The notes under the pieces were generated by a model. The model had not been told where the DNA came from and ran no database searches. It worked only from the letters and a program-made list of their open reading frames with translations. A program made the translations under genes and the position numbers. This document shows, piece by piece, positions 1-9,933 of a stretch of DNA of 62,878 nucleotides; positions within the stretch are counted from its first letter, which is position 1, and every line of letters begins with the position of its first letter. Source of the stretch: an uncultured Methylococcaceae bacterium (GTDB lineage Bacteria; Pseudomonadota; Gammaproteobacteria; Methylococcales; Methylomonadaceae); the NCBI GenBank assembly GCA_903927955.1, contig CAIYOW010000016.1, positions 1 to 62,878 on the forward strand, read 5' to 3'.

Positions 1-89
1 AGGTGTTCCACCGTGATGAATTCATGACGCTGGTCATGGGCATTTTTGAAGGCGGTGTTTAAGGTGACTTCAAGCTCTTTACTTAGCAT
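1..89 (-). CDS. clpA: ClpA, ATP-dependent Clp protease ATP-binding subunit (N-terminal fragment)
   Basis: Only the first 29 or so codons lie in the window; the gene runs off the left edge. The reading starts MLSKELEVTLNTAF and continues to HEFITVEHL, the start of the Clp N-terminal repeat domain that docks adaptors. ClpA is the AAA+ unfoldase of the cytoplasmic ClpAP protease. clpS lies just upstream on the same strand, the usual clpS-clpA order, which supports the call. Confidence 0.9.
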   Translation of the reverse strand, partial: MLSKELEVTLNTAFKNAHDQRHEFITVEH

Positions 90-105
90 GGGTTATACTC
101 CCGGA

Positions 106-429
106 TTAAACTTCTTCCATCGCGCACATCAAGGGGTGCTGATGTTCGCGTGAATATTCGTTGACAATAATGACTTTGGTTTCGGCGACATCTTTGCTGT
201 AAGTGCCGCAGACGCCAATGCCTTGGGTGTGGATTTGCAGCATTACGCGGGTTGCCGTTTCTTCGGTCATGGCAAAAAAATCCATCAGCACTTCTATGAC
301 AAAGTCCATTGGGGTAAAGTCGTCGTTTAACAAAACCACTTTATACAGCGGTGGCTTTTTAAGCTTAGGCTTGGCTTCTTGCACTGCCAAGTCGTCGTCA
401 TGGTCTTGGTTTGGGTTGGCGTTGGACAT
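106..429 (-). CDS. clpS: ClpS, N-end rule adaptor of ClpAP
   Basis: 107 residues, the usual size. ClpS binds proteins with bulky N-terminal residues and delivers them to ClpA while blocking SsrA-tagged substrates. A flexible, Asp-rich N-terminus is followed by the core [21 protein letters not shown], in which the NDD-T-MDFV segment forms the N-degron pocket; a conserved histidine follows in [13 protein letters not shown]. It lies 16 bases upstream of clpA on the same strand. Confidence 0.97.
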   Translation of the reverse strand: MSNANPNQDHDDDLAVQEAKPKLKKPPLYKVVLLNDDFTPMDFVIEVLMDFFAMTEETATRVMLQIHTQGIGVCGTYSKDVAETKVIIVNEYSREHQHPLMCAMEEV

Positions 430-593
430 AATTGGCGGCGGTTAAAAATGTTTCCTGGCTTTAAGATAATGGCTATGGCGATGCAATTCAAGTTTAGGGC
501 AAAAAAATACCTTGCCGCTTAAGGATAATCTATACCAGCATAATATCCTTAAATCCAGTAAAATATCCGGTTTTTAAAAGAGGAGCTAATTGG

Positions 594-1055
594 ATGGTTT
601 GGAAACCCCATGTTACTGTAGCCGCAGTGATTGAGCGCGGGCAACGTTTTTTGCTGGTGGAGGAGGAAACCCCGCGTGGTTTGCAGTTTAATCAACCAGC
701 AGGTCACTTTGAGGAAAATGAAGACCTTATTGCCGCCATTAAGCGCGAAGTGCAAGAGGAGACGGCTTGGCAGTTTGAGCCTGAACACATCCTTTCCCTG
801 CAGCTGTGGCGACGCAACCCACAAGAAGACACCTTTATCCGTGTGTGCTTTTCTGGCAGCTGTCATAGCCATGATGCCGCCCAAGCACTTGATCAAGGTA
901 TTGTGGGCACGCATTGGTTAAGCCGTGATGAAATTGCCGCTAATTTGCCGCGCTTGCGTAGCCCGTTAGTGTTGATCGCGGTGGATGACTATTTGCGTGG
1001 GCAACGTTATCCTTTAGCTTTGTTGCAAAATTTCCTCGATTTGGACTATGGCTAA
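594..1055 (+). CDS. nudJ: NUDIX hydrolase, NudJ-type phosphatase
   Basis: 153 residues. The Nudix box is clear at about residues 38-60: G-H-F-E-E-N-E, then REVQEET, fitting GX5EX7REUXEEXGU except that the last G is A, which is normal in NudJ relatives. NudJ proteins hydrolyse (d)NTPs and thiamine-type pyrophosphates. The stop overlaps the start of mnmA by 8 bases; nudJ-mnmA is also the order in E. coli. An AGAGGAG-like ribosome site lies about 8 bases before the ATG. The substrate is inferred from orthology and context. Confidence 0.9.
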   Translation: MVWKPHVTVAAVIERGQRFLLVEEETPRGLQFNQPAGHFEENEDLIAAIKREVQEETAWQFEPEHILSLQLWRRNPQEDTFIRVCFSGSCHSHDAAQALDQGIVGTHWLSRDEIAANLPRLRSPLVLIAVDDYLRGQRYPLALLQNFLDLDYG

Positions 1056-2139
1056 AAACATTATTGTTGGTCTGTCCGGTGGTGTTGATTCTGCCGTTAC
1101 TGCGTTGTTATTGACCGAACAAGGTCATAATGTGACCGGTTTGTTCATGAAAAATTGGGAAGAGGATGACGGCACCGAGTATTGCACGGCCCTGCAAGAT
1201 TTGGCGGATGCCCAACAAGTTTGCGATAAGCTGGGCATCCCTTTAAAAACCGTTAATTTTGCCGCTGAATATTGGGATGAGGTGTTTGAGGTGTTTCTTG
1301 CCGAATTTGCCCAAGGTCGCACCCCTAACCCTGACATTCTGTGCAATAAGCATGTCAAGTTCAAGGCATTTTTGGATTATGCCATTGATGATTTAGGGGC
1401 TGACCATATCGCCACCGGGCATTATGCACGGGTTGCCGAACAAGATGGTGTTTTTCAGTTGCTGAAGGGTTTGGACCCCAATAAGGAGCAAAGCTATTTT
1501 TTGTATGCTATGGGGCAAAAAGCCCTATCCCGTACTTTGTTCCCCATCGGCCATTTGCATAAACCAGAAATACGGGCTTTGGCACAAAAAGCCGGTTTTG
1601 CCAACCACCAGAAAAAAGACAGCACTGGCATTTGTTTTATTGGCGAACGTAAGTTTAAGGAGTTCCTGCAACGTTATTTGCCTAGCCAACCCGGCGAGAT
1701 GCGCACCCCAGAAGGCCAATGGGTCGGTCAGCACCACGGTTTGATGTATTACACGCTAGGGCAGCGCCAAGGCTTGGGTATCGGCGGCGTTAAGGATGCG
1801 CCTGATGAGCCTTGGTATGTGTTGGAAAAAGATTTGGACACTAACGTGTTGGTGGTTGGTCAAGGCCATTATCATCCGCTGATGTTGCATGACACGCTGG
1901 TGGCGGGCGCTATGGACTGGTGCAGCGGCATACCGCTAAGGGAGCCGCTGCGTTGTGCGGCAAAAACCCGTTACCGCCAAGCCGACCAGCCTTGTTATCT
2001 GCAACCGTTGGCGGATGGCCGCTTTCATGTGCTGTTTGACCAACAGCAGCGGGCCATTACGCCCGGGCAGTCGGTGGTGTTTTACGACGGCGAGGTGTGT
2101 TTGGGCGGCGGGATTATCCAGTCGAAGGCTAATCATTAA
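1048..2139 (+). CDS. mnmA: MnmA, tRNA-specific 2-thiouridylase
   Basis: 363 residues, full length. MnmA adenylates U34 of Lys, Glu and Gln tRNAs and inserts sulfur relayed through the Tus proteins. The PP-loop SGGVDSAV is at residues 9-16. The two catalytic cysteines are in [12 protein letters not shown] (near residue 100) and [12 protein letters not shown] (near residue 200). The start overlaps nudJ, suggesting translational coupling. tusD and tusC occur far away at 46.3-47.1 kb and tRNA-Glu substrates at 47.3 kb. Confidence 0.98.
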   Translation: MAKNIIVGLSGGVDSAVTALLLTEQGHNVTGLFMKNWEEDDGTEYCTALQDLADAQQVCDKLGIPLKTVNFAAEYWDEVFEVFLAEFAQGRTPNPDILCNKHVKFKAFLDYAIDDLGADHIATGHYARVAEQDGVFQLLKGLDPNKEQSYFLYAMGQKALSRTLFPIGHLHKPEIRALAQKAGFANHQKKDSTGICFIGERKFKEFLQRYLPSQPGEMRTPEGQWVGQHHGLMYYTLGQRQGLGIGGVKDAPDEPWYVLEKDLDTNVLVVGQGHYHPLMLHDTLVAGAMDWCSGIPLREPLRCAAKTRYRQADQPCYLQPLADGRFHVLFDQQQRAITPGQSVVFYDGEVCLGGGIIQSKANH

Positions 2140-2295
2140 ATGGCCACAACTGTAAAGCTTTTGGGAGATTTACGACGATATTTCTTGCTGCTAGGTGTTT
2201 ACGGTCAGATATTTAAAGCATGTTCAGTAAATGGCGGGTAAAAAATGCCGATGCAAGCTAATTTTTGCCATATTCCTTTGAGGAGACAACCGTAT

Positions 2296-2952
2296 ATGAA
2301 TGCTCTTTTTAACCGTTTAAAATCTTTTAATATTAATGTCCGTGGCATTATCCAGGTCGGGGCCAGTATCGGCCAAGAACTTAAAGTATTCACCGAGTCA
2401 GGTGTAAAAAAAGCGCTGCTGATCGAACCATTAGACGATTGTTTTCCAAGGCTTGTTGCAACAGCTAAGGAGAGCGGCCCCGGGTTCTATCCTATTCAGG
2501 CGTTGTGTGCCGATAAGGAAGGCGAGCAGTATAATTTTAATGTTGCCAGTAATGGCGGCCAATCTTCTAGCCTTTTAGAGCCGCTTGAGCATCTTAAATT
2601 GCACCCCGCTGTGGTCTTTTCGCAGCAACAAATTACAATGGTTTCCCGTACATTGGACAGTTTGGTTGCAGAATTTATGGCGTTGCATCCAGACGAAAAG
2701 GTTGAAGACTTCAACTTGTTGTATCTTGATACCCAGGGAGCGGAAAAAAAGGTGCTGATGGGCGCCGATGCTGTTTTGTCAAATTGCAGTGCCATTTGGA
2801 CAGAAATCAGCAATGTTGATCTCTACAAGGGCGGAGTAAGGTTGCCCGAATTGATTTCTTATTTAGACGACAAAGGTTTTTATCTTGTTTTTGCATCAAT
2901 AAACCCCAAATTCTGGGGTGATGCGCTGTTTATCAGAAAACCAGCGAGCTAA
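2296..2952 (+). CDS. FkbM family SAM-dependent methyltransferase
   Basis: 218 residues from ATG 2296, chosen because AGGAG lies 10 bases upstream; an upstream in-frame ATG at 2245 lacks one. The opening NINVRGIIQVGASIGQEL is the glycine-rich SAM-binding loop of the FkbM (Methyltransf_21) family; LLIEPLDDCFPRLVATA and LLYLDTQGAEKKVLMGAD are its next two motifs. FkbM enzymes O-methylate sugars, polyketides or glycans; the substrate here is unknown. It sits alone between mnmA and proC, so a cargo-like insertion into a housekeeping stretch is possible. Confidence 0.85.
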   Translation: MNALFNRLKSFNINVRGIIQVGASIGQELKVFTESGVKKALLIEPLDDCFPRLVATAKESGPGFYPIQALCADKEGEQYNFNVASNGGQSSSLLEPLEHLKLHPAVVFSQQQITMVSRTLDSLVAEFMALHPDEKVEDFNLLYLDTQGAEKKVLMGADAVLSNCSAIWTEISNVDLYKGGVRLPELISYLDDKGFYLVFASINPKFWGDALFIRKPAS

Positions 2953-2999
2953 TTTTTCGGCCGGCAAAATACCTGGTTGACTCTATATGTTTTAATACG

Positions 3000-3827
3000 A
3001 TGAATACACATAAAATTGGTTTTATTGGCGGCGGCAATATGGCGCGTAGCCTATTAAGCGGCTTGATTGCCAGCGGTCATGCCCCGCAATTGCTGTGGGT
3101 TTCTGATATTAATCAGGATACTTTGGCCGCATTGTCGGGCGAGTTAAAAGTTAACACGGCCAGTGACAATCATGCCTTGCTTGAAGTGGCTGAGGTATTG
3201 GTGTTGGCGGTCAAGCCCCAGATGATGGAGGCGGTGGCCCGCCAAGTGGCACCCTTGCTTACCAAGCGCCACCCTTTGGTCATTTCTATTGCAGCCGGTG
3301 TTAGCCAAACAAGTCTTAGCGATTGGTTAGGCGCCAGTACCGCCATTGTCCGTTGTATGCCAAACACCCCCGCTTTGGTACGGACTGGCGCAACCGCCTT
3401 ACATGCCAATTCCAATGTCAATGCCGTGCAGCGTGATTTGGCGGAAAATATCATGCGGGCAGTGGGTTTGGCACTTTGGGTTGATGATGAAGGGCAGTTG
3501 GATGCCGTCACTGCGGTTTCTGGCAGCGGCCCGGCTTATTTTTTCTTATTGATGGAGGCGATGGAAAACACTGCCATCACACTAGGTTTGCCCGCCGATA
3601 CAGCACGGTTGTTGGTTTTGCAAACCGCTTTAGGGGCTGCCAAAATTGCTTTAGAAGCCCCCGAGTCACCCGAACAATTGCGCCAACGGGTCACCTCGCC
3701 CGGCGGCACCACGGAACAGGCTATAATGGCTTTTCAGCAAGGTGGTTTTGCTGAATTGGTCGGTGCTGCGTTAGCGGCGGCAAGAGACCGTTCCATTGCC
3801 TTGTCAAAACCAAAGGAAATTATCTGA
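3000..3827 (+). CDS. proC: ProC, pyrroline-5-carboxylate reductase
   Basis: 275 residues. ProC reduces pyrroline-5-carboxylate to proline in the cytoplasm using NAD(P)H. The N-terminal Rossmann motif is IGFIGGGNMARSLL (residues 6-19), and the C-terminal dimer domain holds AVSGSGPAYFFLLMEAM and VTSPGGTTEQAI, the substrate-binding signature of the family. It overlaps the next gene, yggT, by one base (TGATG), the common proC-yggT pair. Confidence 0.98.
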   Translation: MNTHKIGFIGGGNMARSLLSGLIASGHAPQLLWVSDINQDTLAALSGELKVNTASDNHALLEVAEVLVLAVKPQMMEAVARQVAPLLTKRHPLVISIAAGVSQTSLSDWLGASTAIVRCMPNTPALVRTGATALHANSNVNAVQRDLAENIMRAVGLALWVDDEGQLDAVTAVSGSGPAYFFLLMEAMENTAITLGLPADTARLLVLQTALGAAKIALEAPESPEQLRQRVTSPGGTTEQAIMAFQQGGFAELVGAALAAARDRSIALSKPKEII

Positions 3828-4405
3828 TGAATGCCAATTATTTGACTGACCCTATCATCCTTGTCATCGATACGGTGTCGTCGTTGTATATCTTGGCAGT
3901 GCTGTTGCGTTTTTTGTTGCAATGGTGCAGCGCCCCTTATTACAACCCCATTGCCCAGTTTTTAGTTAAAGTCACCCACCCGCCATTACGTCTCTTGCGG
4001 CGCTTTGTACCGGCGGCGGGCAAAATTGACACCTCTTCCATCGTGCTGATGATTGTGTTGCAAATGTCCGCAAACTTTAGCATTTTATTGTTGAAAGGCT
4101 TGGCACTCAATGTTGGCGCGTTGGCATTGCTGTCGCTGGCTGATTTGGTGTCTTTGCTGATTAATGTGTTTATTTTTGCGGTGTTTGCACGGGCGATTAT
4201 GACTTGGGTCAACCCGGGTGCTAATGATGCCGCCGCTTCGCTGTTGGCGAGCCTGACCGAACCGCTGCTAGACTTGTGCCGCCGCATGATCCCCGATTTT
4301 GGCGGCATGGATTTCTCGCCCATGTTGGCTTTGCTGTTTTTGCAATTGGCAAAAATGATGTTGCTGCCGCCGTTGCATCAGCTGGCTAGTTTGGTGAGTT
4401 TTTAA
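3827..4405 (+). CDS. yggT: YggT family integral membrane protein
   Basis: 192 residues with two YggT repeats, each a hydrophobic helix pair (about residues 10-60 and 105-165), including VTHPPLRLLRRFVPAAGKID and its counterpart LTEPLLDLCRRMIPDFGGMD. Such proteins sit in the inner membrane; proposed roles are in osmotic tolerance and cell-division-linked membrane organisation, but no exact function is fixed. It starts on the proC stop and is surely co-transcribed. Confidence 0.93.
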   Translation: MNANYLTDPIILVIDTVSSLYILAVLLRFLLQWCSAPYYNPIAQFLVKVTHPPLRLLRRFVPAAGKIDTSSIVLMIVLQMSANFSILLLKGLALNVGALALLSLADLVSLLINVFIFAVFARAIMTWVNPGANDAAASLLASLTEPLLDLCRRMIPDFGGMDFSPMLALLFLQLAKMMLLPPLHQLASLVSF

Positions 4406-4472
4406 CTGCAAACCGGATGTTGCGCAAAGAACAATCTTTGTCTTGCCGCGCCCACTTAAAGCCTAACGCTCC

Positions 4473-4521
4473 CTGAGCGTAGTCGAAGGGCATTGCGGTG
4501 CGTGGCTTCGACTACGCTCAG
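4473..4521. repeat. REP-like inverted repeat
   Basis: Perfect 16-base arms, CTGAGCGTAGTCGAAG (4473-4488) and CTTCGACTACGCTCAG (4506-4521), separated by 17 bases. It lies in the convergent gap between yggT and argB, a typical site for REP elements or bidirectional transcript ends. A related half, CTTCGGCTACGCTCAGCCAA, occurs near 28876-28895, so the element is dispersed. Confidence 0.75.
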
Positions 4522-4570
4522 CTAACGTGCTGCCTAACATCAGTTAATATGATATTTTCGGCGACACAAA

Positions 4571-4695
4571 GGATTGTACTTCGGAGTTGAATCCTCGAAT
4601 TCCATGATGTTGAAAAATTTGCCCGTATGCAGCGTAGCGTAATACTGGGCAACCGCGCCGCGAAGCCCCGGATTCCGCTTTGCTTCATCCAGGCT
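4571..4695. repeat. Dispersed intergenic repeat (complete copy)
   Basis: Two adjoining blocks recur elsewhere in the window. Bases 4571-4597 match 33669-33695 at 25 of 27 positions. Bases 4599-4695 resemble 35951-36053, sharing ATTCCATGA, TTGAAAA and CAGGCTACCTTGCT with substitutions between. Here the blocks are contiguous; around 34-36 kb they are 2.2 kb apart with the restriction-modification genes between them. The rest of this 320-base gap shows no gene. Confidence 0.6.
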
Positions 4696-4725
4696 ACCTT
4701 GCTACTAATAAGGACACGCACTATA

Positions 4726-5706
<981 letters not shown>

Positions 5707-6162
5707 TTAATGGCTGCCGGTATGCCCAAAGCCGCCTTGTCCGCGCTCGCTTTCGGTGAAATCTTCCACCTGTTCAAAGGCGACTTGCACAATAGGTACA
5801 AAAACCAATTGCGCGATACGCTCGCCGACTTCGATAGTGAAGGCGGTGTCACTGCGGTTCCAGCACGATACCAGCAATTGCCCCTGATAGTCAGAATCAA
5901 TCAGGCCGACCAAATTACCCAGCACAATACCGTGTTTATGGCCTAATCCCGATCTTGGTAAGATCACCGCCGCCAATTGCGGGTCGCTGATGTATATCGC
6001 CAAGCCAGTGGGGATTAACACGGTTTGCCCGGGGTTAAGGCTTAGGGGGACATCCAGACAGGCGCGTAAATCCAATCCAGCCGAGCCGGTTGTGGCGTAA
6101 GCAGGGTAAGGAATGCTCGTGCCCAAACGGTTGTCCAGTATTTTAAGTTGTATTTTTTTCAT
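5707..6162 (-). CDS. dut: Dut, dUTP diphosphatase
   Basis: About 151 residues from [10 protein letters not shown]; an ATG five codons further upstream lies inside coaBC. Dut hydrolyses dUTP to dUMP and keeps uracil out of DNA. The five family motifs are visible: [37 protein letters not shown] and the C-terminal [12 protein letters not shown] that closes over the trimer active site. The start overlaps the end of coaBC; coaBC-dut is the standard proteobacterial pair. Confidence 0.98.
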   Translation of the reverse strand: MKKIQLKILDNRLGTSIPYPAYATTGSAGLDLRACLDVPLSLNPGQTVLIPTGLAIYISDPQLAAVILPRSGLGHKHGIVLGNLVGLIDSDYQGQLLVSCWNRSDTAFTIEVGERIAQLVFVPIVQVAFEQVEDFTESERGQGGFGHTGSH

Positions 6163-7351
6163 GCCATCTCGTTGCAATTAAGGCGATCAATTGTTCTGCC
6201 AGTTTTGTTTTATCGGTCATGGTCAAGTGCTGCTGACCGTTGTGCCAATACACTTGTAAGGCGTTTTGTTCGCTGTCAAAACCGCCATACTGTTGTCCGA
6301 CCCAGTTGGCGGCAATCATGTCCACGTTTTTACGCGCCAGTTTGTCCAGCGCGTAGTTTTCCAGATCGTTGGTTTCAGCGGCAAAGCCAACAGTAAACGG
6401 AGCAGGGGTTAATGCGGCTACGCTTGCCAAAATGTCTTGGGTTTTTTGTAAGCTCAGGCTAGTTTCATCACCCTGTTTTTTGAGTTTATTGGTCAATACA
6501 GTGCTGGGTGTGTAATCAGCCACAGCGGCGGCACCAATATAAATATCAGCTTGCGCTGCTTTTGCCAATACCGCATGGTACATTTGCGCGGCACTTTCCA
6601 CTTTAATCAATTCGCAATAAGCGGGGGCGGTTAATGCCACTGGGCCACTGACCAAGGTGACTTTGGCGCCTGCTTGTACAGCGGCGTTGGCTAGCGCGTA
6701 ACCCATTTTACCGGAACTGCGGTTAGTGAGGTAGCGGACGGGGTCTAGTGGTTCGCGGGTGGGGCCAGCACTAATCAGCACCGTTAAGCCGTGCAATAAG
6801 CCTTCTACGGGCGGGGCTTGGTCAAACAATTGCTGACAAATTGCCGCCGGTTCCGTCATTCTGCCCAAGCCGGTGTCGCCACAGGCTTGCTCGCCCCGTT
6901 CAGGGCCGATAATAATCGCACCCTGCTGTTTGAGCCGTGTCATGTTGTCTTGGGTGACCGGTTTGTGCCACATGGCTTGGTTCATGGCCGGTACTAAGTA
7001 AATGGGGCAGGTGGCGGCAAGATAGAGTGTGGATACTAAATCATCGGCCAAGCCGTGGCTGAATTTGGCGAGGCTGTTGGCGGTGGCGGGGGCGACCACC
7101 AGCATATCTGCCCATTTTGCCAGGTTTATGTGTCCCATGGCATTCTCTTGACTGGCATCCAGCAAATCAGTCGCTACGGGGTTTCCTGATAGGGCTTGGA
7201 AAGTCAGCGGGCTGACAAATTGCTGGGCCGAGGCAGTCATAGCCACCCGCACTAAAAAGCCTTGTTTGCGTAGCAGGCGGGTCAATTCGGCAGCTTTGTA
7301 AACGGCAATTCCGCCACATACCGCTAAGAGAACGTGCTGGGTTGAACTCAT
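6143..7351 (-). CDS. coaBC: CoaBC, phosphopantothenoylcysteine decarboxylase / synthetase
   Basis: About 402 residues from ATG 7351 ([20 protein letters not shown]); a longer upstream reading is less typical. The N-terminal CoaC half is a flavin decarboxylase with GGIAVYKA and PAMNQAMW; the C-terminal CoaB half carries [25 protein letters not shown], the CTP-dependent ligase signature. Together they convert phosphopantothenate and cysteine to phosphopantetheine for CoA synthesis. It is followed by an overlapping dut. Confidence 0.97.
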   Translation of the reverse strand: MSSTQHVLLAVCGGIAVYKAAELTRLLRKQGFLVRVAMTASAQQFVSPLTFQALSGNPVATDLLDASQENAMGHINLAKWADMLVVAPATANSLAKFSHGLADDLVSTLYLAATCPIYLVPAMNQAMWHKPVTQDNMTRLKQQGAIIIGPERGEQACGDTGLGRMTEPAAICQQLFDQAPPVEGLLHGLTVLISAGPTREPLDPVRYLTNRSSGKMGYALANAAVQAGAKVTLVSGPVALTAPAYCELIKVESAAQMYHAVLAKAAQADIYIGAAAVADYTPSTVLTNKLKKQGDETSLSLQKTQDILASVAALTPAPFTVGFAAETNDLENYALDKLARKNVDMIAANWVGQQYGGFDSEQNALQVYWHNGQQHLTMTDKTKLAEQLIALIATRWHEKNTT

Positions 7352-7463
7352 GTTACAGGGGGTTAAGGTGTGTGCATGGCGCCAACTGGCACGGGTTATA
7401 TGCCAACCAGTCTTGAGGTTGGTAGGTTTCAATTAAATTATTGAAAAAATTAACGATGTTTGT

Positions 7464-8078
7464 TTATTGTCCAGTTTCTGTGATATTCACTTCTATGCCG
7501 TTCTTTTTTAGACGTGAGCGGATATTATCAACACTGGACATTTTACTGTACGGGCCAATTTTAACGCGATACCAAGTTTTGGGTGCTTGCTTCAGGTTTT
7601 CCAGTTTTTTGTTGGCAGTGACAGTTATTTTATCAATTTTTGCCTGTATGCCCATTGCCGCCAGTTTTATTATCAGTGCATCGGCTTCTTTGATGCTGGC
7701 GAATGAGCCTGCTTGCATCATATATTGCCCGCCTTTGGCTATGCCCAATAGTTCTTCACGGCTACGGGTCTTTGCTTCATATTCTGGGATAACAATTTCT
7801 TTTTGGGATAGGGTGTGGTAGAAAGTATATTGGATTTGTTCCGGTTTGTTGCCGTTTGTTAAGTTCGCCGGTGACACAGGGGGATTAGTGGCTTCCGTTG
7901 GTTTTTGGCTAGCATCGTGTCCAAAAAAAGCCCCAAAAGCCCAAAAAGCACCGCCGACTATCAGTGCCACGGTAAAAAACAACAGCATGAGTCTTCTGAC
8001 CAATCTTTGGCGGCTGGGTTGCCGCCTTCGGTAAGTGGATTTTGCGCCTTTTGCCCTGTGTTTGTAATCTGAAACCAT
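7464..8078 (-). CDS. SPOR-domain membrane protein
   Basis: 204 residues. A basic N-terminal tail (KHRAKGAKSTYRRRQPSRQR) precedes one membrane helix at about residues 28-50, then a linker and a C-terminal SPOR domain (about 110-200) beginning YMMQAGSFASIKEADAL and ending with RVKIGPYSKMSSVDNIRSRL. SPOR domains bind denuded peptidoglycan at division sites; the layout matches FtsN-like proteins that follow argS in many gammaproteobacteria. The start overlaps the argS stop by one base. Division role is inferred. Confidence 0.85.
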   Translation of the reverse strand: MVSDYKHRAKGAKSTYRRRQPSRQRLVRRLMLLFFTVALIVGGAFWAFGAFFGHDASQKPTEATNPPVSPANLTNGNKPEQIQYTFYHTLSQKEIVIPEYEAKTRSREELLGIAKGGQYMMQAGSFASIKEADALIIKLAAMGIQAKIDKITVTANKKLENLKQAPKTWYRVKIGPYSKMSSVDNIRSRLKKNGIEVNITETGQ

Positions 8079-9838
8079 TACATTGATTCTGGCGTATCGA
8101 CCGAAAGCAGGTGCAGACCATTAGCCAATACCTGTTTGACGGCACAGATAAGGTTGAGGCGGGCATTGCGAAGCTTGGCATCGTCAACCAAGAATTGGTG
8201 GGCGTTATAGTAGGTGTGGAATTCAGTTGCCAATTCACGCAGGTACTGGATCACTTGGTGCGGCTCATAATTGAGCGCAGCCTTTTGCAGTGTTTCCGTG
8301 TATCTGCTAAGCGTGGTCATTAAATCGCTTTCATGCGTTTCTGTGAGCATCGCCAAGTTGTCCAACCCTAAATTGGGGTTGCGTTCCCAGTTTTTTTCGT
8401 CCAGTTGCCGTAATACACTGCATACCCGTGCATGGGCGTATTGTACATAAAATACAGGGTTTTCGTTGCTTTTCGAGGTGGCCAGTTTCAGGTCGAAGTC
8501 CATGTGCTGCTCTGAGCGGCGCATGACATAGAAAAAACGCGCAGCGTCTTTGCCCACTTCGTTACGTAACTGCCTTAGGGTGATAAATTCACCGGAGCGG
8601 GTGGACATTTGCACTTTTTCGTCGCCGCGATAGAGCGTGGCAAATTGCACTAACAACACTTTAAGCTTGTTGTCGTCCGCCCCCAGTGCTTGCATGGCGG
8701 CCCGGACTCGCGGAATATAGCCGTGATGGTCAGCTCCCCAGATGTCAATGATCAGATCAAAACCACGCGCCAGTTTATGGTGGTGATAAGCAATGTCAGA
8801 AGCAAAATAGGTGTATTGGCCATTTTCACGCACGACGACCCGGTCTTTTTCGTCACCCAGTTGGCTGGAGGCAAACCAAATGGCACCGTCCCGTTCATAT
8901 AAATGCCCGCTAGCACGTAAGCGTCCTAAAGCTTCTTCAACTGAACCATCGTCCATCAGTTGCCGTTCTGAAAACCATTCTTGGTAATCCACGCCAAAAT
9001 CGTGCAGGTCGTCTTTTATGTCGTCCAAGATGGCATCAAGGCCAATGGCAAAGAAGTCGCGGTATAAGGTTGGCCCCAATAATGTTTTGGCGCGGGCGAT
9101 CAGGGCATCAATATATAGTTCTTTGTCGCCGCCTTGGGGTTCGTCCAGTGGTAGGTTTTCCAGCACCTGTTCGGCGGGTCTACGGTAATCGTTGCCTCCA
9201 GTGTGATGGGTTTGCCAAGCAATGTCGCGGACATAATCACCCCGATAGCCGTTACTGGGGAATGGCAGTGCCTCGCCACAGGCTTCCAGGTAACGCAGCC
9301 AGATACTGGTGGCCAAGATGTCAATTTGCCGGCCCGCATCGTTGACATAATATTCACGGTGGACATCAAAGCCGACCGCTTCGAGCAAATCCGCCACGAC
9401 CGAGCCGTAAGCCGCACCGCGCCCATGTCCGACATGCAATGGGCCAGTCGGGTTGGCGGACACAAATTCCACTTGCACCTTCTGACCAGCACCGATTTTA
9501 CTTAAGCCAAATGCAGGGCCGTCCGCGAGTATTTGCGGGATAATTTGAAATTGCGAACTTTTGTCTATAAAAAAATTGATGAAGCCCGGCCCAGCCAGTT
9601 CAATTTTTGTCACAGTAGGGTCTACCGGCAAAGCGGCGATAAGTTTTTCAGCTAGTACACGGGGGTTGAGTTGCGCTTGCTTGGCTAGCACTAAAGCCAG
9701 ATTAGAGGCAAAATCACCGTGTTGCGGGTCACGCGTCCGGTCAATATTGATGGTCGGGTCAGCTCCGTGGCTAAGGACACCGTCGGTTTTAAGTGTGGCA
9801 ACCGCTTGCAGGAGAAGCTTTTCTATCTTGTTTTTCAT
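8078..9838 (-). CDS. argS: ArgS, arginyl-tRNA synthetase
   Basis: About 586 residues from ATG 9838 ([10 protein letters not shown]); the longer reading begins at a TTG. A class I synthetase: the HIGH motif appears as [17 protein letters not shown], the N-terminal Add-1 domain recognises the tRNA D-loop, and the C-terminal helical anticodon domain ends [10 protein letters not shown]-like ([12 protein letters not shown]). It charges tRNA-Arg. Located between priA and the SPOR protein on the same strand. Confidence 0.97.
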   Translation of the reverse strand: MKNKIEKLLLQAVATLKTDGVLSHGADPTINIDRTRDPQHGDFASNLALVLAKQAQLNPRVLAEKLIAALPVDPTVTKIELAGPGFINFFIDKSSQFQIIPQILADGPAFGLSKIGAGQKVQVEFVSANPTGPLHVGHGRGAAYGSVVADLLEAVGFDVHREYYVNDAGRQIDILATSIWLRYLEACGEALPFPSNGYRGDYVRDIAWQTHHTGGNDYRRPAEQVLENLPLDEPQGGDKELYIDALIARAKTLLGPTLYRDFFAIGLDAILDDIKDDLHDFGVDYQEWFSERQLMDDGSVEEALGRLRASGHLYERDGAIWFASSQLGDEKDRVVVRENGQYTYFASDIAYHHHKLARGFDLIIDIWGADHHGYIPRVRAAMQALGADDNKLKVLLVQFATLYRGDEKVQMSTRSGEFITLRQLRNEVGKDAARFFYVMRRSEQHMDFDLKLATSKSNENPVFYVQYAHARVCSVLRQLDEKNWERNPNLGLDNLAMLTETHESDLMTTLSRYTETLQKAALNYEPHQVIQYLRELATEFHTYYNAHQFLVDDAKLRNARLNLICAVKQVLANGLHLLSVDTPESM

Positions 9839-9933
9839 TACAGCCAAATCTAGGTTTCATCAAATAATTGCGGGTCATTATCCATCAAAATTATTTGATT
9901 ATCCATTCGAACCGTGTTTTTGCTTGGATATTG

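Noticed and set aside
203-445. Plus-strand open frame over clpS, and many similar antisense frames
   Set aside because: They lie opposite well-supported genes and show no family features or ribosome sites.
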